From contig NC_090619.1 in NCBI RefSeq assembly GCF_004359215.1, forward strand, positions 3,913,956 through 3,977,955: DNA of 64,000 nucleotides, given 5' to 3'. Under the pieces are notes generated by a model, which was not told where the DNA came from, searched no databases, and worked only from the letters and a program-made list of their open reading frames with translations. The translations under genes were made by a program, and so were the position numbers. The stretch comes from Bremia lactucae. Taxonomy: Eukaryota; Oomycota; Peronosporomycetes; Peronosporales; Peronosporaceae. This document shows, piece by piece, positions 52,681 through 63,157 of this stretch. Position 1 is the first letter of the stretch; each line of letters begins with the position of its first letter.

Positions 52681-54156
52681 GTAAGTTTAACGAATTAATT
52701 CAGTAATAGACGAAATTATAGTCGTTAAATGATAGAGCTTATAATCCGGCCTGCGTGATAACGCATCGGCCAAAGCATTCTGCTTACCAGTTTTATACTT
52801 CACCTCGAAGTTGTATTCGGCGAAAAAGGATAGCCATCGGGCCATCCTCTGTGAGAGATGGGGCGACTTAGTCGCCGTGCATAATGACGCGTGATCTGTA
52901 TATATCACAAACGGCTTCGAGCCGAGCAGATGAACTCTGAATTTGACGAGAGCATACTTCATAGCAAATAACTATTTATAATAAACTGGGTAGTTATTTT
53001 CCGCAGCTTTAATCTGTCTAGATTCGAACGCAATAACACGTCACGCCCATCAGCATCTGTTTGGAATAGAGCACTGCCAATGGCAAAATCCGATGCGTCC
53101 CAGACGACACTGAAAGGCCAATTTGGATTCGGCAGTGCTAGAATCGAGGCATGGATAAGACTATCCTTAACTGCTTGAAAAGCATTATCTTCTGTGCTAT
53201 TCCAGCACCATTCCGTATCCTTTTTAGGAGATTAGATAATGACCTAGCCATATCAGCGTAATTTTTGCTATATTCGCGTAACCTTATTAACGAGACCCGA
53301 CCACTTACGCAAATCCTTTTGGTTTTTAGGAAAACCGGCCAATCTAATATGGCTTTTACCTTAGCGGGATCCGCTCTAAGGCCTCGTTTCCCATTGAAGC
53401 ACCCTATGAAAGGAATTTCTTCTGCGCCAAAAATGCATTTAGATGCATTGGCATACAATTTATTTGTGCGCATACACTGGAGCACTTCTCGCAAATGGTC
53501 AAAATGGTTTTTCATATCCGACCGATCCTGCTCCGCACGACTATGGACAAAAATGTCATCAAAATTAGTCTGAGCATTCCCTCGATGAGGGCGGAACAGT
53601 TGCGTCTCCAGACGATTACATGTTGCCGGAGCGTTAATAAGCCCTTGTGGCTGACCAACCACTCCCATAGCATACCGCTTGGGGTGCTAACCGTTATAAG
53701 CGGGATATCACTAGCTCGCATGAGCAATTGGTAGTAACCATCGACTAAGTCCAATGCACTGTACATTGAACATCCCACCATATTGTGCTGAAGAACATCA
53801 TTTCTAGGAATGAAGGTTTGTCCTGGTATAGTGACAGCATTAAGCTTATTATAAGCATGTACAATGCGCCATTTACCATTTGGCTTTTTGACACAAAATG
53901 TCGGTGTCGAATGAGGAGATTTGCTATCTCGTACCATTCTAGCCTCGTGCTTAGCACGGAAGAAATCGTCAATGACGTCACACTGCTCCTTTGGTAAAGG
54001 CCATTGTCTTGTGACACAGTATTTGGTTCCCGGAACTAAGTCAATTTCATGACGAACACCTCTATCCAGAGGTAAAACAGATGGTAGGTTATTACATACC
54101 ACATCTTGGAAGGAGCGATGACCCATTTCGCGAACTAAGTGCAGCTTTTGTGTCAT
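52681..54156 (-). pseudogene. B6 reverse transcriptase and RNase H
   Basis: 53512-54156 (minus) encodes LDRGVRHEIDLVPGTKYCVT, FCVKKPNGKWRIVHAYNKLN and ALDLVDGYYQLLMRASDIPL. After a frameshift, 53138-53668 holds the palm, where the active site is N-F-D-D-I-F (Tyr to Asn), and the connection. RNase H is at 52687-53130, with KYALVKFRVHLLGSKPFVIY, T-D-H-A-S-L-C and the DALSRRPDYK end. Confidence 0.85.
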
Positions 54157-55090
54157 CCAGGACAGCTCCGTCTAGAAGTGACGATGAGTTTAACTCAACC
54201 ATAGGTCGAATGACCACCATTTCAGATAAGTCACTAGCCTTTAAGGCTCGACCGCACTCATCAATAGACATTTCGTCTAGCTCTTAAAGATCACGTAACG
54301 AAGGGATTGCCGCAAGGCTAACTTCCCCTTCAATGTTACTGGTTACGCCATTTACAAGCGTATGTACTTGCCCACTCGTATCACTTTGTGTGGGTATACA
54401 CGCTTCGTGGCCACCCTGTCTTGGAGTGGAGACAATACTCCTCTTAGAGGCCGGGACATTTACGTCTCCGGGTTTTCCAGCCTGTATTGGTTCTATACAA
54501 GACATGGTGTCTAATTTGACATCCGACAAGGAGTTAGGTAACACACTTCCTTATCCAGCGAACGTTTCCGTGTCGCGTCACGTGCATTAGGAGGGTTTGA
54601 CCCAAAAGGCCTTGGCGAACTGACAATAGTGTCAGTATTAACACTGAGTATGGTGCCACCTTGGCCGGCCACACTCGGTGGACTTAGACGTGCCACTCCA
54701 CGTATCTCAGGGATATTGCACCCTTGAGGTCCTGGCAAACCGCCGACAGTGTCACTACTGACACTCCATATGATGCCACCTCGGCCGACCATACTCTTTG
54801 GTGTTAGACGTGCCACTCTTCGTATCTCAGGAATATTGCACACTTGATGATTCTGCCTTAGGCCGACAATGCTTTCAGCATTTAGTGAATCGTTATTATA
54901 ACTAGTGTCACTCGACGGAGTACGTGCCGTTCCACTTAGTTCTGCTGAGTCGGGCTCAGAATTAATGTTTTTAACATTAGAGTTTATTAACTCAGACATG
55001 CCAATGTCTAAAACACTGACAGAATCATTCAATGATCCGCGCCAATAGCGCTTTTGTTGCCTAGCAAAGGTGGATTCATAACTCTCCAAA
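54157..55090 (-). pseudogene. B6 protease-RT linker, with a duplicated 40-residue unit
   Basis: 54511-55089 (minus) is open for 192 codons and starts ESYESTFARQQKRYWRGSLN. It includes two tandem copies of a 40-residue unit beginning CNIPEIR-x-VARL (DNA period 120 bp, 54621-54740 and 54741-54860). 54284-54544 continues with [21 protein letters not shown] know of no domain here. Confidence 0.7.
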
Positions 55091-55134
55091 ACTTTGCTAG
55101 GAACAGTGCGCGTGGCGCCTAAGGTCTTAGACCT

Positions 55135-55465
55135 CTAATCGATCCATGGCTCATTGTGTTCTAACCAGGCCATACCAAGGATGAGATCATATCTCGAATC
55201 TAAATCAAGGACGAGACAGCGTTCCATACTGTCAAAGTCCAGAAACTTTATACCTAAGTTCAATGGAACCTGAAGAAGAGTGACACGAGTTCCAGTCGCT
55301 AAGCGAACATTGATTGTATCACCTTCATGCGCTCTAAGCGCCTCAACGTATTGTTGATTTCCTTCAAGGGAAAGGCGTCGAGCATAGTTGCAAGACGCTC
55401 CTGAGTCAATTAAAATTGACCACGGCTTATTAAAGCCCTTTACAGTACTAGCAAGCCAGGCTTGT
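55135..55465 (-). pseudogene. B6 protease
   Basis: One minus-strand frame runs through KPWSILIDSGASCNYARRLS, with D-S-G-A as the aspartic protease active site. It continues with VRLATGTRVTLLQVPLNLGI and LDFDSMERCLVLDLDSRYDL to ILGMAWLEHNEPWID and a stop at 55137-55135. About 100 residues, the usual length. The domain itself is uninterrupted; a short deletion near 55450 puts the upstream spacer out of frame. In B3 the stop position is a tryptophan codon, so the stop may be secondary. Confidence 0.8.
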
Positions 55466-55536
55466 ACTCTCGCCCCGTGCCATTGAGCACCGAGCTAATT
55501 GGGGCTAGGACCTGTTTATTCTCGCCTCCTTGAGGT

Positions 55537-56595
55537 TCAACAGAGCCTAGGTCTTCCCCAGTAGGGCGCCACGCACCTACTGGGTATCGACGTTTTCCCG
55601 CACCGTACCAGATCTCTGGTATAGGTCGGAGATGGAGCTCTTTCGAGCTTTACGCGAATTTTGAAGAGGGCAGGCAGGGCGTATTGTTTCGTTCTTCCGC
55701 ACATATAACATCTACGGATGGCCTTATGCTGTTTCACAGCTTGAAGAGCCTCTTCTCCTTCCTCAACGAGGCTTAATTCCATAGGTTCCGCTCTATTAGA
55801 CGGAACTCATGTGCTCGAATAGCTTGTTCGGTAAACAGGTGTGCTAACGCGAGCAGACTTAAGGTCAAACTCGGCGCGTAGCGCTATGACAAATGCCTCT
55901 TCGAACGTAGCCGGATGAGATCGGAACAATTCCGTCCGGGCAACGCCCTCATTGAGACCTCCCATAAAGATGGTCACTACAATTGCGTCTTGCACCGGGT
56001 CTTGATGCATAGATGCAATGAGAGTTCTCAACTCCTGGACAAAGTCCCCTAGGGTTCTTTTACCCTGTCGAGTCGCTAGGAGCCGTGCTCGCATGCGAGA
56101 AGCCTGATCAGGCGGTGCAAACATGCTCGTCATTTGCTGTTTCAGCGAATCCCATGAGGAAAAAGCGTCGTTTATGGACGTGCTGCACGATAGTGCCCAT
56201 TCCATGGCTCTACCGCCAAGTTTGGAAATGGCCATAGCTACCTGTTGCCGTTTTGTTAAGAACAAGGCGGAATCAATGGTCATTTCCATCTGCTTAATCC
56301 AAAATGGGAGATTTTCTCCCTCATTTCCCTCAAATGTCTTCACATTTACAGTTAGAGGGCGAACCCTCGGCTCTGAGTCAGGTACAGATATGTACCGGGT
56401 TGGCATATATGCCGCTAAATGGTCCTGTACGTGACCGATCAGGGAGGCTTCGTACCGCATGAAGGCTTCAAGCCTTGCATGCACGACCTCTGGTCCTTGG
56501 GAAATAATAAATTCCACGTGCTCCAGCCCGAATAAGGTTTTGAGCTTGTCATAAGAGGCGCGTTGCGCTTCTAAAAATTCTGGAACCTCTTCCAT
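55537..56595 (-). pseudogene. B6 gag
   Basis: The ATG at 56595 lies about 60 bases after the LTR and opens MEEVPEFLEAQRASYDKLKT. The frame is open for 262 codons to 55807 and covers the capsid-like gag domain (FWIKQMEMTIDSALFLTKRQ, MTSMFAPPDQASRMRARLLA, TRQGKRTLGDFVQELRTLIA, NEGVARTELFRSHPATFEEA). After a stop/frameshift the C-terminal part (55537-55782) keeps EEGEEALQAVKQHKAIRRCY and M-C but has lost the rest of the zinc knuckle. Confidence 0.85.
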
Positions 56596-56635
56596 TTTCG
56601 TGAGAAATTAGTCTTGTAAAGACTCAGGCGTAGAT

Positions 56636-56653
56636 TGACTACGAGTGCTTCCA
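56636..56653 (-). promoter_or_regulatory. B6 primer-binding site
   Basis: On the minus strand TGGAAGCACTCGTAGTCA lies two bases after the LTR end and resembles the A and D sites (TGGTAGCACTT-GTAGTC). The identical B7 site is at 62163-62180. Confidence 0.6.
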
Positions 56654-56655
56654 GG

Positions 56656-57137
56656 TGTAGCGGAGCTACCTCGCTCCTAAAGTCAGAGGAAGACTTTCAG
56701 ACTCAGAGAGTCACTTAGTTCTATTGAACTAATGGGTTTAACAACTCAGGGAGTCGTACAAGCTATCAAAGCTTAAGGAATCCTAGTTCAAGGGATTCAA
56801 GGTTCGTAGAACCAAGTGGCAACTAGTGCCCAAGAGGATATACCTTAGAAAGGCTTCTATCTCTTACAAATCAATGCGCAAGCCTTAGGAAGGCACTTAA
56901 CGCTTTAAGATCAAAAGGGAAACTGAACTTTATTAAATTATTTAAATCTAAAAACCTTACCCTAGCTAATTAAAATAGATTTTGGCCGCCAGATTTATAT
57001 CTGGCGGCGACCACATTTTTTACCCATAATAAATGGGATTTAGTAACTAACTATTTTAAAATTAGATAAAAGGGTAATTTTTCATAAAGTAAATGTACCA
57101 CAACAACGGTTCTCCAACCGATGTGGGCCCCATTACA
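56656..57137 (-). repeat. B6 5' LTR
   Basis: The 482-bp LTR runs from TGTAGCGGAG to GCCCCATTACA on the plus strand. It appears identical to the B7 LTR at 62183-62664. Confidence 0.9.
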
Positions 57138-57398
57138 AGATATAGGCCATTATATCTTCTTGCTCCGCGGTCCAGTCAGCGCTGAACGCGCGCAAAGAGT
57201 GAGATAGTTAGTCTTAAATAGATAGAGACAGAAGAACTTAATTTTATTAACTACAGTTTAATTTTAACCCTCTCTAAAGCAAGTGCTTTAAAGATAGTCT
57301 TCCTCTGCACGTACTAATGTACGTAAAGTGACGTAAGGCACCACTCGTGCGAAGTGGACTTGTATTTAAGCAGTACAAGTCGGTAGTGCTCCGTTACA
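57138..57398 (+). repeat. A5 5' LTR fragment
   Basis: The 261 bases at the U5 end of an A LTR, in sense orientation, ending CTCCGTTACA. The first 190 or so bases are missing because B6 abuts. It includes the GCACGT/ACGTAC hairpin segment and the CCACTCGTGCGAAGTGG inverted repeat. Confidence 0.85.
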
Positions 57399-57540
57399 CC
57401 TGGTAGCACTTTGTAGTCCGTCCAAGGACCACAGTTCTATCATCAAACATGGACATGTTGGATGATAATGGAATTACGCATTACGTTTCGCGTGATAGCT
57501 ACTCCTTTCTAGTGACATAGAAAGGACTGCGGCTGCTCGA

Positions 57541-58570
57541 ATGAGTTCGACCGAAGGGAACGTTGCCATCTTTGCCATGCAGTCCAATTTGGACAGAGGT
57601 GCCCTCTATTCAGCCATCGCCAAGCTCATAAAAAATGAATTTGACTAGGCGAAGGAGAAAGTAGCCTTGCTTGATAAGCAAAGCTCTAAACAGGCAGAAC
57701 TGTTGAGGTTGCAGCCGGTACAGACCCTTGTACCCGGGATGACGCAAACGCGTCGTCCGGAAACCTTAAAGATAGAAATCTCTAAGTATAGAGAAGTCGA
57801 GAAGCACTCTCTTTTAAGATGGTTCGTCGAATTGGACGATGCCATAAAGACTCATCATATTGTCGACAAGCAAATGCAAGTCGCATTCGCACAATCAAAT
57901 CTGGCAGGTCGTGCCAAGACTTGGGCATTTTGCCTTAAGTTGCGCGACTTATACGTCTTTGGCTCGCTAGAGGCTTTTAAAGCCCGGCTAAAACAGACGT
58001 TTGAACAACTTAGGGCTGAGTTCAGAGCTCAATCAGAGCTTTTGAAGCTTAACCAAAGCAAGCGTGATGTTCACGCTTATGCCCAGCATATACGGCTCTT
58101 AGCGAGTTGTATCACGAGCAATCCAGATCATAAACACACGTTGATTACGGTTTTTATGCAGGGTCTTACGGATGGTCCCATGAAGACCCATCTATTCCGC
58201 TTGGACTAGACACACTTTAAGAAGCAATATCCGTTGCGGAACAGGAGGACTTAGTTTGATACATGCTCAAGCTAGTTCGTCATCGTATCGTCCTCGTAGA
58301 CGACAAGAGCTTGGAGGTGCAGAACCTATCGACCTCTCTTACGTCGAAAGCGAGAGATCTCGCTTTTCGAACAATAGGCGATTGCAGAGATGTAATCGCT
58401 GTCAAAATACTACGCTAATGAGCGAAGTGCCCCACGCCCAGTACCGAGGGGTACTCAACGTACTAATGGACAGAATGCAAAAAGGGCAAGGGCCGCGGGT
58501 CCGACTTTGTTACGAAGTCGCAACAGCGAGGCGGACCGCCAAAAAACGATCGGGCGCAAAGCCTTACTGA
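57541..58570 (+). pseudogene. A5 gag
   Basis: The ATG at 57541 opens MSSTEGNVAIFAMQSNLDRG, stopped by TAG at about 57646. 57667-58209 is then open for 180 codons and contains the gag domain: RWFVELDDAIKTHHIVDKQM, AGRAKTWAFCLKLRDLYVFG, RLKQTFEQLRAEFRAQSELL and YAQHIRLLASCITSNPDHKH. 58256-58570 carries the C-terminus, where the zinc knuckle is reduced to C-N-R-C-Q by a deletion. It is the most complete A gag in the window. Confidence 0.85.
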
Positions 58571-58679
58571 TCCAGCAACCTCAAGAGAATATGCAACTCT
58601 CTTGACGAAAGTTGCCCGACACACTATCATTATGTGTCTCTGAACCTGGCGATGAGGTATCCGTCATCATTTTGAAGAT

Positions 58680-58955
58680 AAAGGTGACAAATGATTTGTC
58701 ACTAAGTGCCCTAGTGGACTGTGGGGCGTCGAACAACTTTCTTCGTCGCCAGTCCTAGAGGGTCCTAGGCTCAAATATGTTGATCTCGACAGGCGCATCG
58801 ATAACAGTGATGAAACGCAAAGTGAGATTTCACTACACGTTAGAAGGTTTACAGTATGATGATGATTTTATCGTACTGGATTTGGATGACAAATTTGTTG
58901 TCATCCTAGGTTTACCTTGGCTCAGAAAGTATGAGTCAAGATTCAGCTGGTAGCA
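58680..58955 (+). pseudogene. A5 protease
   Basis: The frame has A-L-V-D-C-G-A-S-N-N-F-L-R-R at about 58709-58750, a stop soon after, then YDDDFIVLDLDDKFVVILGL PWLRKYES to about 58940. As in A3 the active site is D-C-G-A. Confidence 0.75.
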
Positions 58956-60345
58956 TCGATCCGTAAAGATGCCTGCCACTAGTTCATCAGATAGCCATCT
59001 GATGAACGTCTTGGGCGTCCACAAGCGTACTACGAGTGAGTGCTATTTTCACTTGTGGTACAGTCGTTAGTACGACTGCACAAGATCACAGTGTGATGAC
59101 TTATCACAGTGGAGTCAGCTGCCGGCGGCTATGCGAATGCATAGGCAGCGCCGAAGGTCCACCACTCGAATAGTTCGAATGGATTGAGACATGAATTTAC
59201 GCCTAGCAGGCGACATTCAAGGAAGATACCGGATATCCAAAATGGACAATACGATGATCCTAGGTTGAGTTGAGAGTCGACCGTAGAGGATTCGACTGTG
59301 ATAGCGCAATCACAGTTCGAAGACGTAGAGGTAATAAGTCTACACGCACTTGAGGAGAAATCTCCTTAAATACTTAATGCTGAAGAGACTTGAGTATAGC
59401 ATCCCGAGGGATGAATCTCTCGGCAGCCTGTGGAAAAGGGATCCCAGGAAGAAACCGAGACATTGAATGTTTTGTTTAGTGACGGATCAAGAGTAGGCCG
59501 TTTTACTCTTGATCTGTATGCGCCTCCGAAGTTAACTTCGGAGATAACTCAACTATTAACCCTAAACCCTAAACGGCGTTTTAGAGATCTGCATACTGGC
59601 AGAATCAAGCAGATCTGCGCTCTCGTCACAGAGGACGAATACGAAACCGATATTCAATAAGCGGTATTTTTTGCAGAGAATGAACGGGTTCTCAACAGCT
59701 CATCGTTTGACGAAAGTGTCCTCGATGTGCTGACTCGGATTGAGATATTTACTACTCAATCCTGGGAGTCACTTAAGTCAAATTCTTTGTACAACGATTT
59801 GATGGAATTCGGGGATGTATTTTCTGAATCAGTTCCATGTGAGTTGCCTATAAAAAGGCACTCGACATGAGATCGAGCTCAAACCGGGCTCGAAGTACTG
59901 TGTCATGAATCAGTGACCACTGCCTCGTAAACAAGTACTTGCGATCGATAAAGTCTTTATCGATCGATTAAAATTGGGCCACGTAAGGGAGTCAACCTCC
60001 CCACATAGCTCCCCGACCTTCTGTGTGCGAAAGCTGTAGGCGAAATACCATTTCTTAGGTGCATCGTCGGTAAACACGATGTGCACCTTGATCCCGAAAA
60101 GATCAAGGCAATCACCGACTGGCCAGTCTCAGTCGATGTCAAGGGACGTAGAAGTTCCTTGGGATAGCCGCGTACTTGCACAAGTACCCACGCAATTATG
60201 CCGAGATGACAGCTCATCTATCTCGTCTCTTGAAAAAGACGAGAAATGGTAATGGAACGCTGATTGTCAGCGTTCCATTAGAGCATTAAGCAAAGCTTGA
60301 TGCCATCCCCATCTTCGCGGTTGCAGATTAGGACATACCATTTAT
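58956..60345 (+). pseudogene. A5 linker and RT with palm deletion
   Basis: 58956-59420 is the post-protease linker shared with A3 and A'. 59430-59660 has an open frame ending at CALVTEDEYETDIQ, matching the QICVLVAGDKYG segment of A'. RT blocks follow near 59820-60035 (VRESTSPHSSPTFCVRKA), where the sequence jumps directly to GEIPFLGCIVGKHDVHLDPE (60035-60095). This deletes the whole palm with the YxDD site. The thumb/connection is degenerate to 60345. Confidence 0.7.
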
Positions 60346-60800
60346 GTGGTCTGTGACGCCAGCGATCTCGCAATTGGCTGTGCGTTAATGCACGGACGTG
60401 CCGTCTGTTACCAATCGCGTCAGCTGCAACCAGCTGAACGCAATTACCGAGTGCATGACAAGGAACTCCTTGCAATGAAATATGCACTGGCTAAGTTTAG
60501 GGTCTATCTCCTCGGAGAAAAGCCGTTCATTGTACGTACGGACCATGCGTCAACACGCACGGCCGCAAATAGCCCACACCTCTCGCAAAGAATGGCGAGG
60601 TGGCTATCCTTCTTCGCGAAGTATAATTCCTTCGTGTAATATAAACCAGGACGACTTAATGTCGTCGCTGATGCTTTATCACGCCGACCCGATTTTGAGC
60701 CGGCTGCGCATTCCAACAGTGAAAAAAAAATCCACTTTTGTAACACTCATTACAAGCGTTCCGTCGTCAACTTTGTTTGATGACATAAAGTAAGCCAACG
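60346..60800 (+). pseudogene. A5 RNase H
   Basis: 60346-60639 is open and encodes V-C-D-A-S-D-L-A-I-G (Asp), VHDKELLAMKYALAKFRVYL (Glu), R-T-D-H-A-S (Asp) and SQRMARWLSFFAKYN, all the RNase H catalytic positions. The next frame has VVADALSRRPDFEPA-type residues (about 60660-60705) and a tail ending LFDDIK at 60791. 60800-60944 is AT-rich without motifs. Confidence 0.8.
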
Positions 60801-61167
60801 CAGAAGTTAAGGACTTTCTGCATTTAATGATTCATCTGATGAATCCATCGAAAAAAAAATTTAAAGATAAATTGGCTATATATCGATCGTATTAGATCGA
60901 TTAACAACACGCAACGGCTTACTGTACTACATAGCCGTTGCCAGCGATCAAAACCTTCACAGTCGCTTGAGCGACTAACAAGTCAGCTTGTACTTAGCCT
61001 CGTGCCATTACGCACCGAGCTAATTGAGGTTAGGTCCTGCTTACTCTCACTTCCTACAGGTTCGACAGAGCCTAGATCTTCCTAAGTAGGGCGCCTCGCC
61101 CCTACTTGGTATCGACGTTTTCCCGTACCGTACCAGATTTCTGGTATAGGTGGGAATTGGTGCTCTT

Positions 61168-62122
61168 TCAAGCTTTACGCGTATTTCGTAGGGGACAGGC
61201 CGGACGTAGATGTTTTCTGTTTTCGCATATATAACATTTACGGATGTTCTTATGCTGTTCCACAGCTTGGAAAGCCTCTTCTTTTTCCTTAACGATGCTT
61301 AAATCCAATAAGCTCCGGTCTACTAGACAGTACCCATGTGCTCGAATAGCTTTCTCGGTTAACAGGCGTGCTAACGCGAGCAGACTTAAAGTCAAACTCG
61401 GCGCGTAGCGCTATGGCAACTGCCTCTTCGAACGTAGCCAGATGAGATCGGAACAATTCCGTCCGGGCAACGCCCTCATTGAGACCCCCCATAAAGATGG
61501 TCACTACAATTGCTTCTTGCACCGGGTCTTGATGCATAGATGCAATGAGAGTTCTCAACTCCTGGACAAAGTCCCCTAGGGTTCTTTTACCCTGTCGAGT
61601 CGCTAGGAGCCGTGCTCGCATGCGAGAAGCCTGATCAGGCGGTGCAAACATGCTCGTCATTTGCTGTTTCAGCGAATCCCATGAGGAAAAAGCGTCGTTT
61701 ATGGACGTGCTGCACGATAGTGCCCATTCCATGGCTCTACCGCCAAGTTTGGAAATGGCCATAGCTACCTGTTGCCGTTTTGTTAAGAACAAGGCGGAAT
61801 CAATGGTCATTTCCATCTGCTTAATCCAAAATGGGAGATTTTCTCCCTCATTTCCCTCAAATGTCTTCACATTTACAGTTAGAGGGCGAACCCTCGGCTC
61901 TGAGTCAGGTACAGATATGTACCGGGTTGGCATATATGCCGCTAAATGGTCCTGTACGTGACCGATCAGGGAGGCTTCGTACCGCATGAAGGCTTCAAGC
62001 CTTGCATGCACGACCTCTGGTCCTTGGGAAATAATAAATTCCACGTGCTCCAGCCCGAATAAGGTTTTGAGCTTGTCATAAGAGGCGCGTTGCGCTTCTA
62101 AAAATTCTGGAACCTCTTCCAT
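61168..62122 (-). pseudogene. B7 gag, with intact zinc knuckle
   Basis: The ATG at 62122 opens the same MEEVPEFLEAQRASYDKLKT frame as B6, and it stays open for 277 codons to 61289. In an overlapping frame, 61168-61395 continues with EKEEAFQAVEQHKNIRKCYI and the complete knuckle CYICENRKHLRPAC (C-X2-C-X4-H-X4-C). One frameshift near 61370 separates the two. Confidence 0.85.
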
Positions 62123-63157
62123 TTTCGTGAGAAATTAGTCTTGTAAAGACTCAGGCGTAGATTGACTACGAGTGCTTCCAGGTGTAGCGGAGCTACCTCG
62201 CTCCTAAAGTCAGAGGAAGACTTTCAGACTCAGAGAGTCACTTAGTTCTATTGAACTAATGGGTTTAACAACTCAGGGAGTCGTACAAGCTATCAAAGCT
62301 TAAGGAATCCTAGTTCAAGGGATTCAAGGTTCGTAGAACCAAGTGGCAACTAGTGCCCAAGAGGATATACCTTAGAAAGGCTTCTATCTCTTACAAATCA
62401 ATGCGCAAGCCTTAGGAAGGCACTTAACGCTTTAAGATCAAAAGGGAAACTGAACTTTATTAAATTATTTAAATCTAAAAACCTTACCCTAGCTAATTAA
62501 AATAGATTTTGGCCGCCAGATTTATATCTGGCGGCGACCACATTTTTTACCCATAATAAATGGGATTTAGTAACTAACTATTTTAAAATTAGATAAAAGG
62601 GTAATTTTTCATAAAGTAAATGTACCACAACAACGGTTCTCCAACCGATGTGGGCCCCATTACAAGATATAGGCCATTATATCTTCTTGCTCCGCGGTCC
62701 AGTCAGCGCTGAACGCGCGCAAAGAGTGAGATAGTTAGTCTTAAATAGATAGAGACAGAAGAACTTAATTTTATTAACTACAGTTTAATTTTAACCCTCT
62801 CTAAAGCAAGTGCTTTAAAGATAGTCTTCCTCTGCACGTACTAATGTACGTAAAGTGACGTAAGGCACCACTCGTGCGAAGTGGACTTGTATTTAAGCAG
62901 TACAAGTCGGTAGTGCTCCGTTACACCTGGTAGCACTTTGTAGTCCGTCCAAGGACCACAGTTCTATCATCAAACATGGACATGTTGGATGATAATGGAA
63001 TTACGCATTACGTTTCGCGTGATAGCTACTCCTTTCTAGTGACATAGAAAGGACTGCGGCTGCTCGAATGAGTTCGACCGAAGGGAACGTTGCCATCTTT
63101 GCCATGCAGTCCAATTTGGACAGAGGTGCCCTCTATTCAGCCATCGCCAAGCTCATA
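61515..63157. repeat. Duplicated block, copy 2
   Basis: Second copy of 55988-57630, spanning the boundary between B7 and A6. Confidence 0.9.
62183..62664 (-). repeat. B7 5' LTR
   Basis: 482 bp, same ends and sequence as 56656-57137, with the same abrupt join to an A LTR fragment. Confidence 0.9.

Larger units (their letters stand above)
49837..57137 (-). mobile_element. B6: nearly complete family B chromovirus
   Basis: LTRs at 49837-50306 and 56656-57137 bracket gag, protease, linker, RT, RNase H, integrase and chromodomain in minus orientation, and the antisense ORF in plus. The length is 7.3 kb. It is the most complete B copy, although each gene has at least one lesion. The flanks (CTGAT left, AGATA right) do not match, and the right end is shared with B7, so the 5' end was probably exchanged by recombination. 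Confidence 0.9.
55988..57630. repeat. Duplicated block, copy 1 (gag-LTR B-LTR A-gag A)
   Basis: 1,643 bases that look identical to 61515-63157 at a constant offset of 5,527. It spans the boundary between B6 and A5, so it is not a unit of either element. Similarity drops sharply to family level on both sides. Confidence 0.9.
57138..60944 (+). mobile_element. A5: partial family A element
   Basis: In plus order: LTR fragment, primer-binding site (57401-57418), gag, protease, linker, RT with core deletion and RNase H. The copy ends near 60944, where B7 begins, so integrase and the 3' LTR are missing. Confidence 0.8.
60945..62664 (-). mobile_element. B7: 5' end of a family B element
   Basis: In minus orientation it holds the post-gag spacer, gag and 5' LTR (62183-62664). 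Pol is absent. From 61515 to its LTR end it is identical, as far as I can see, to B6. Confidence 0.85.
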
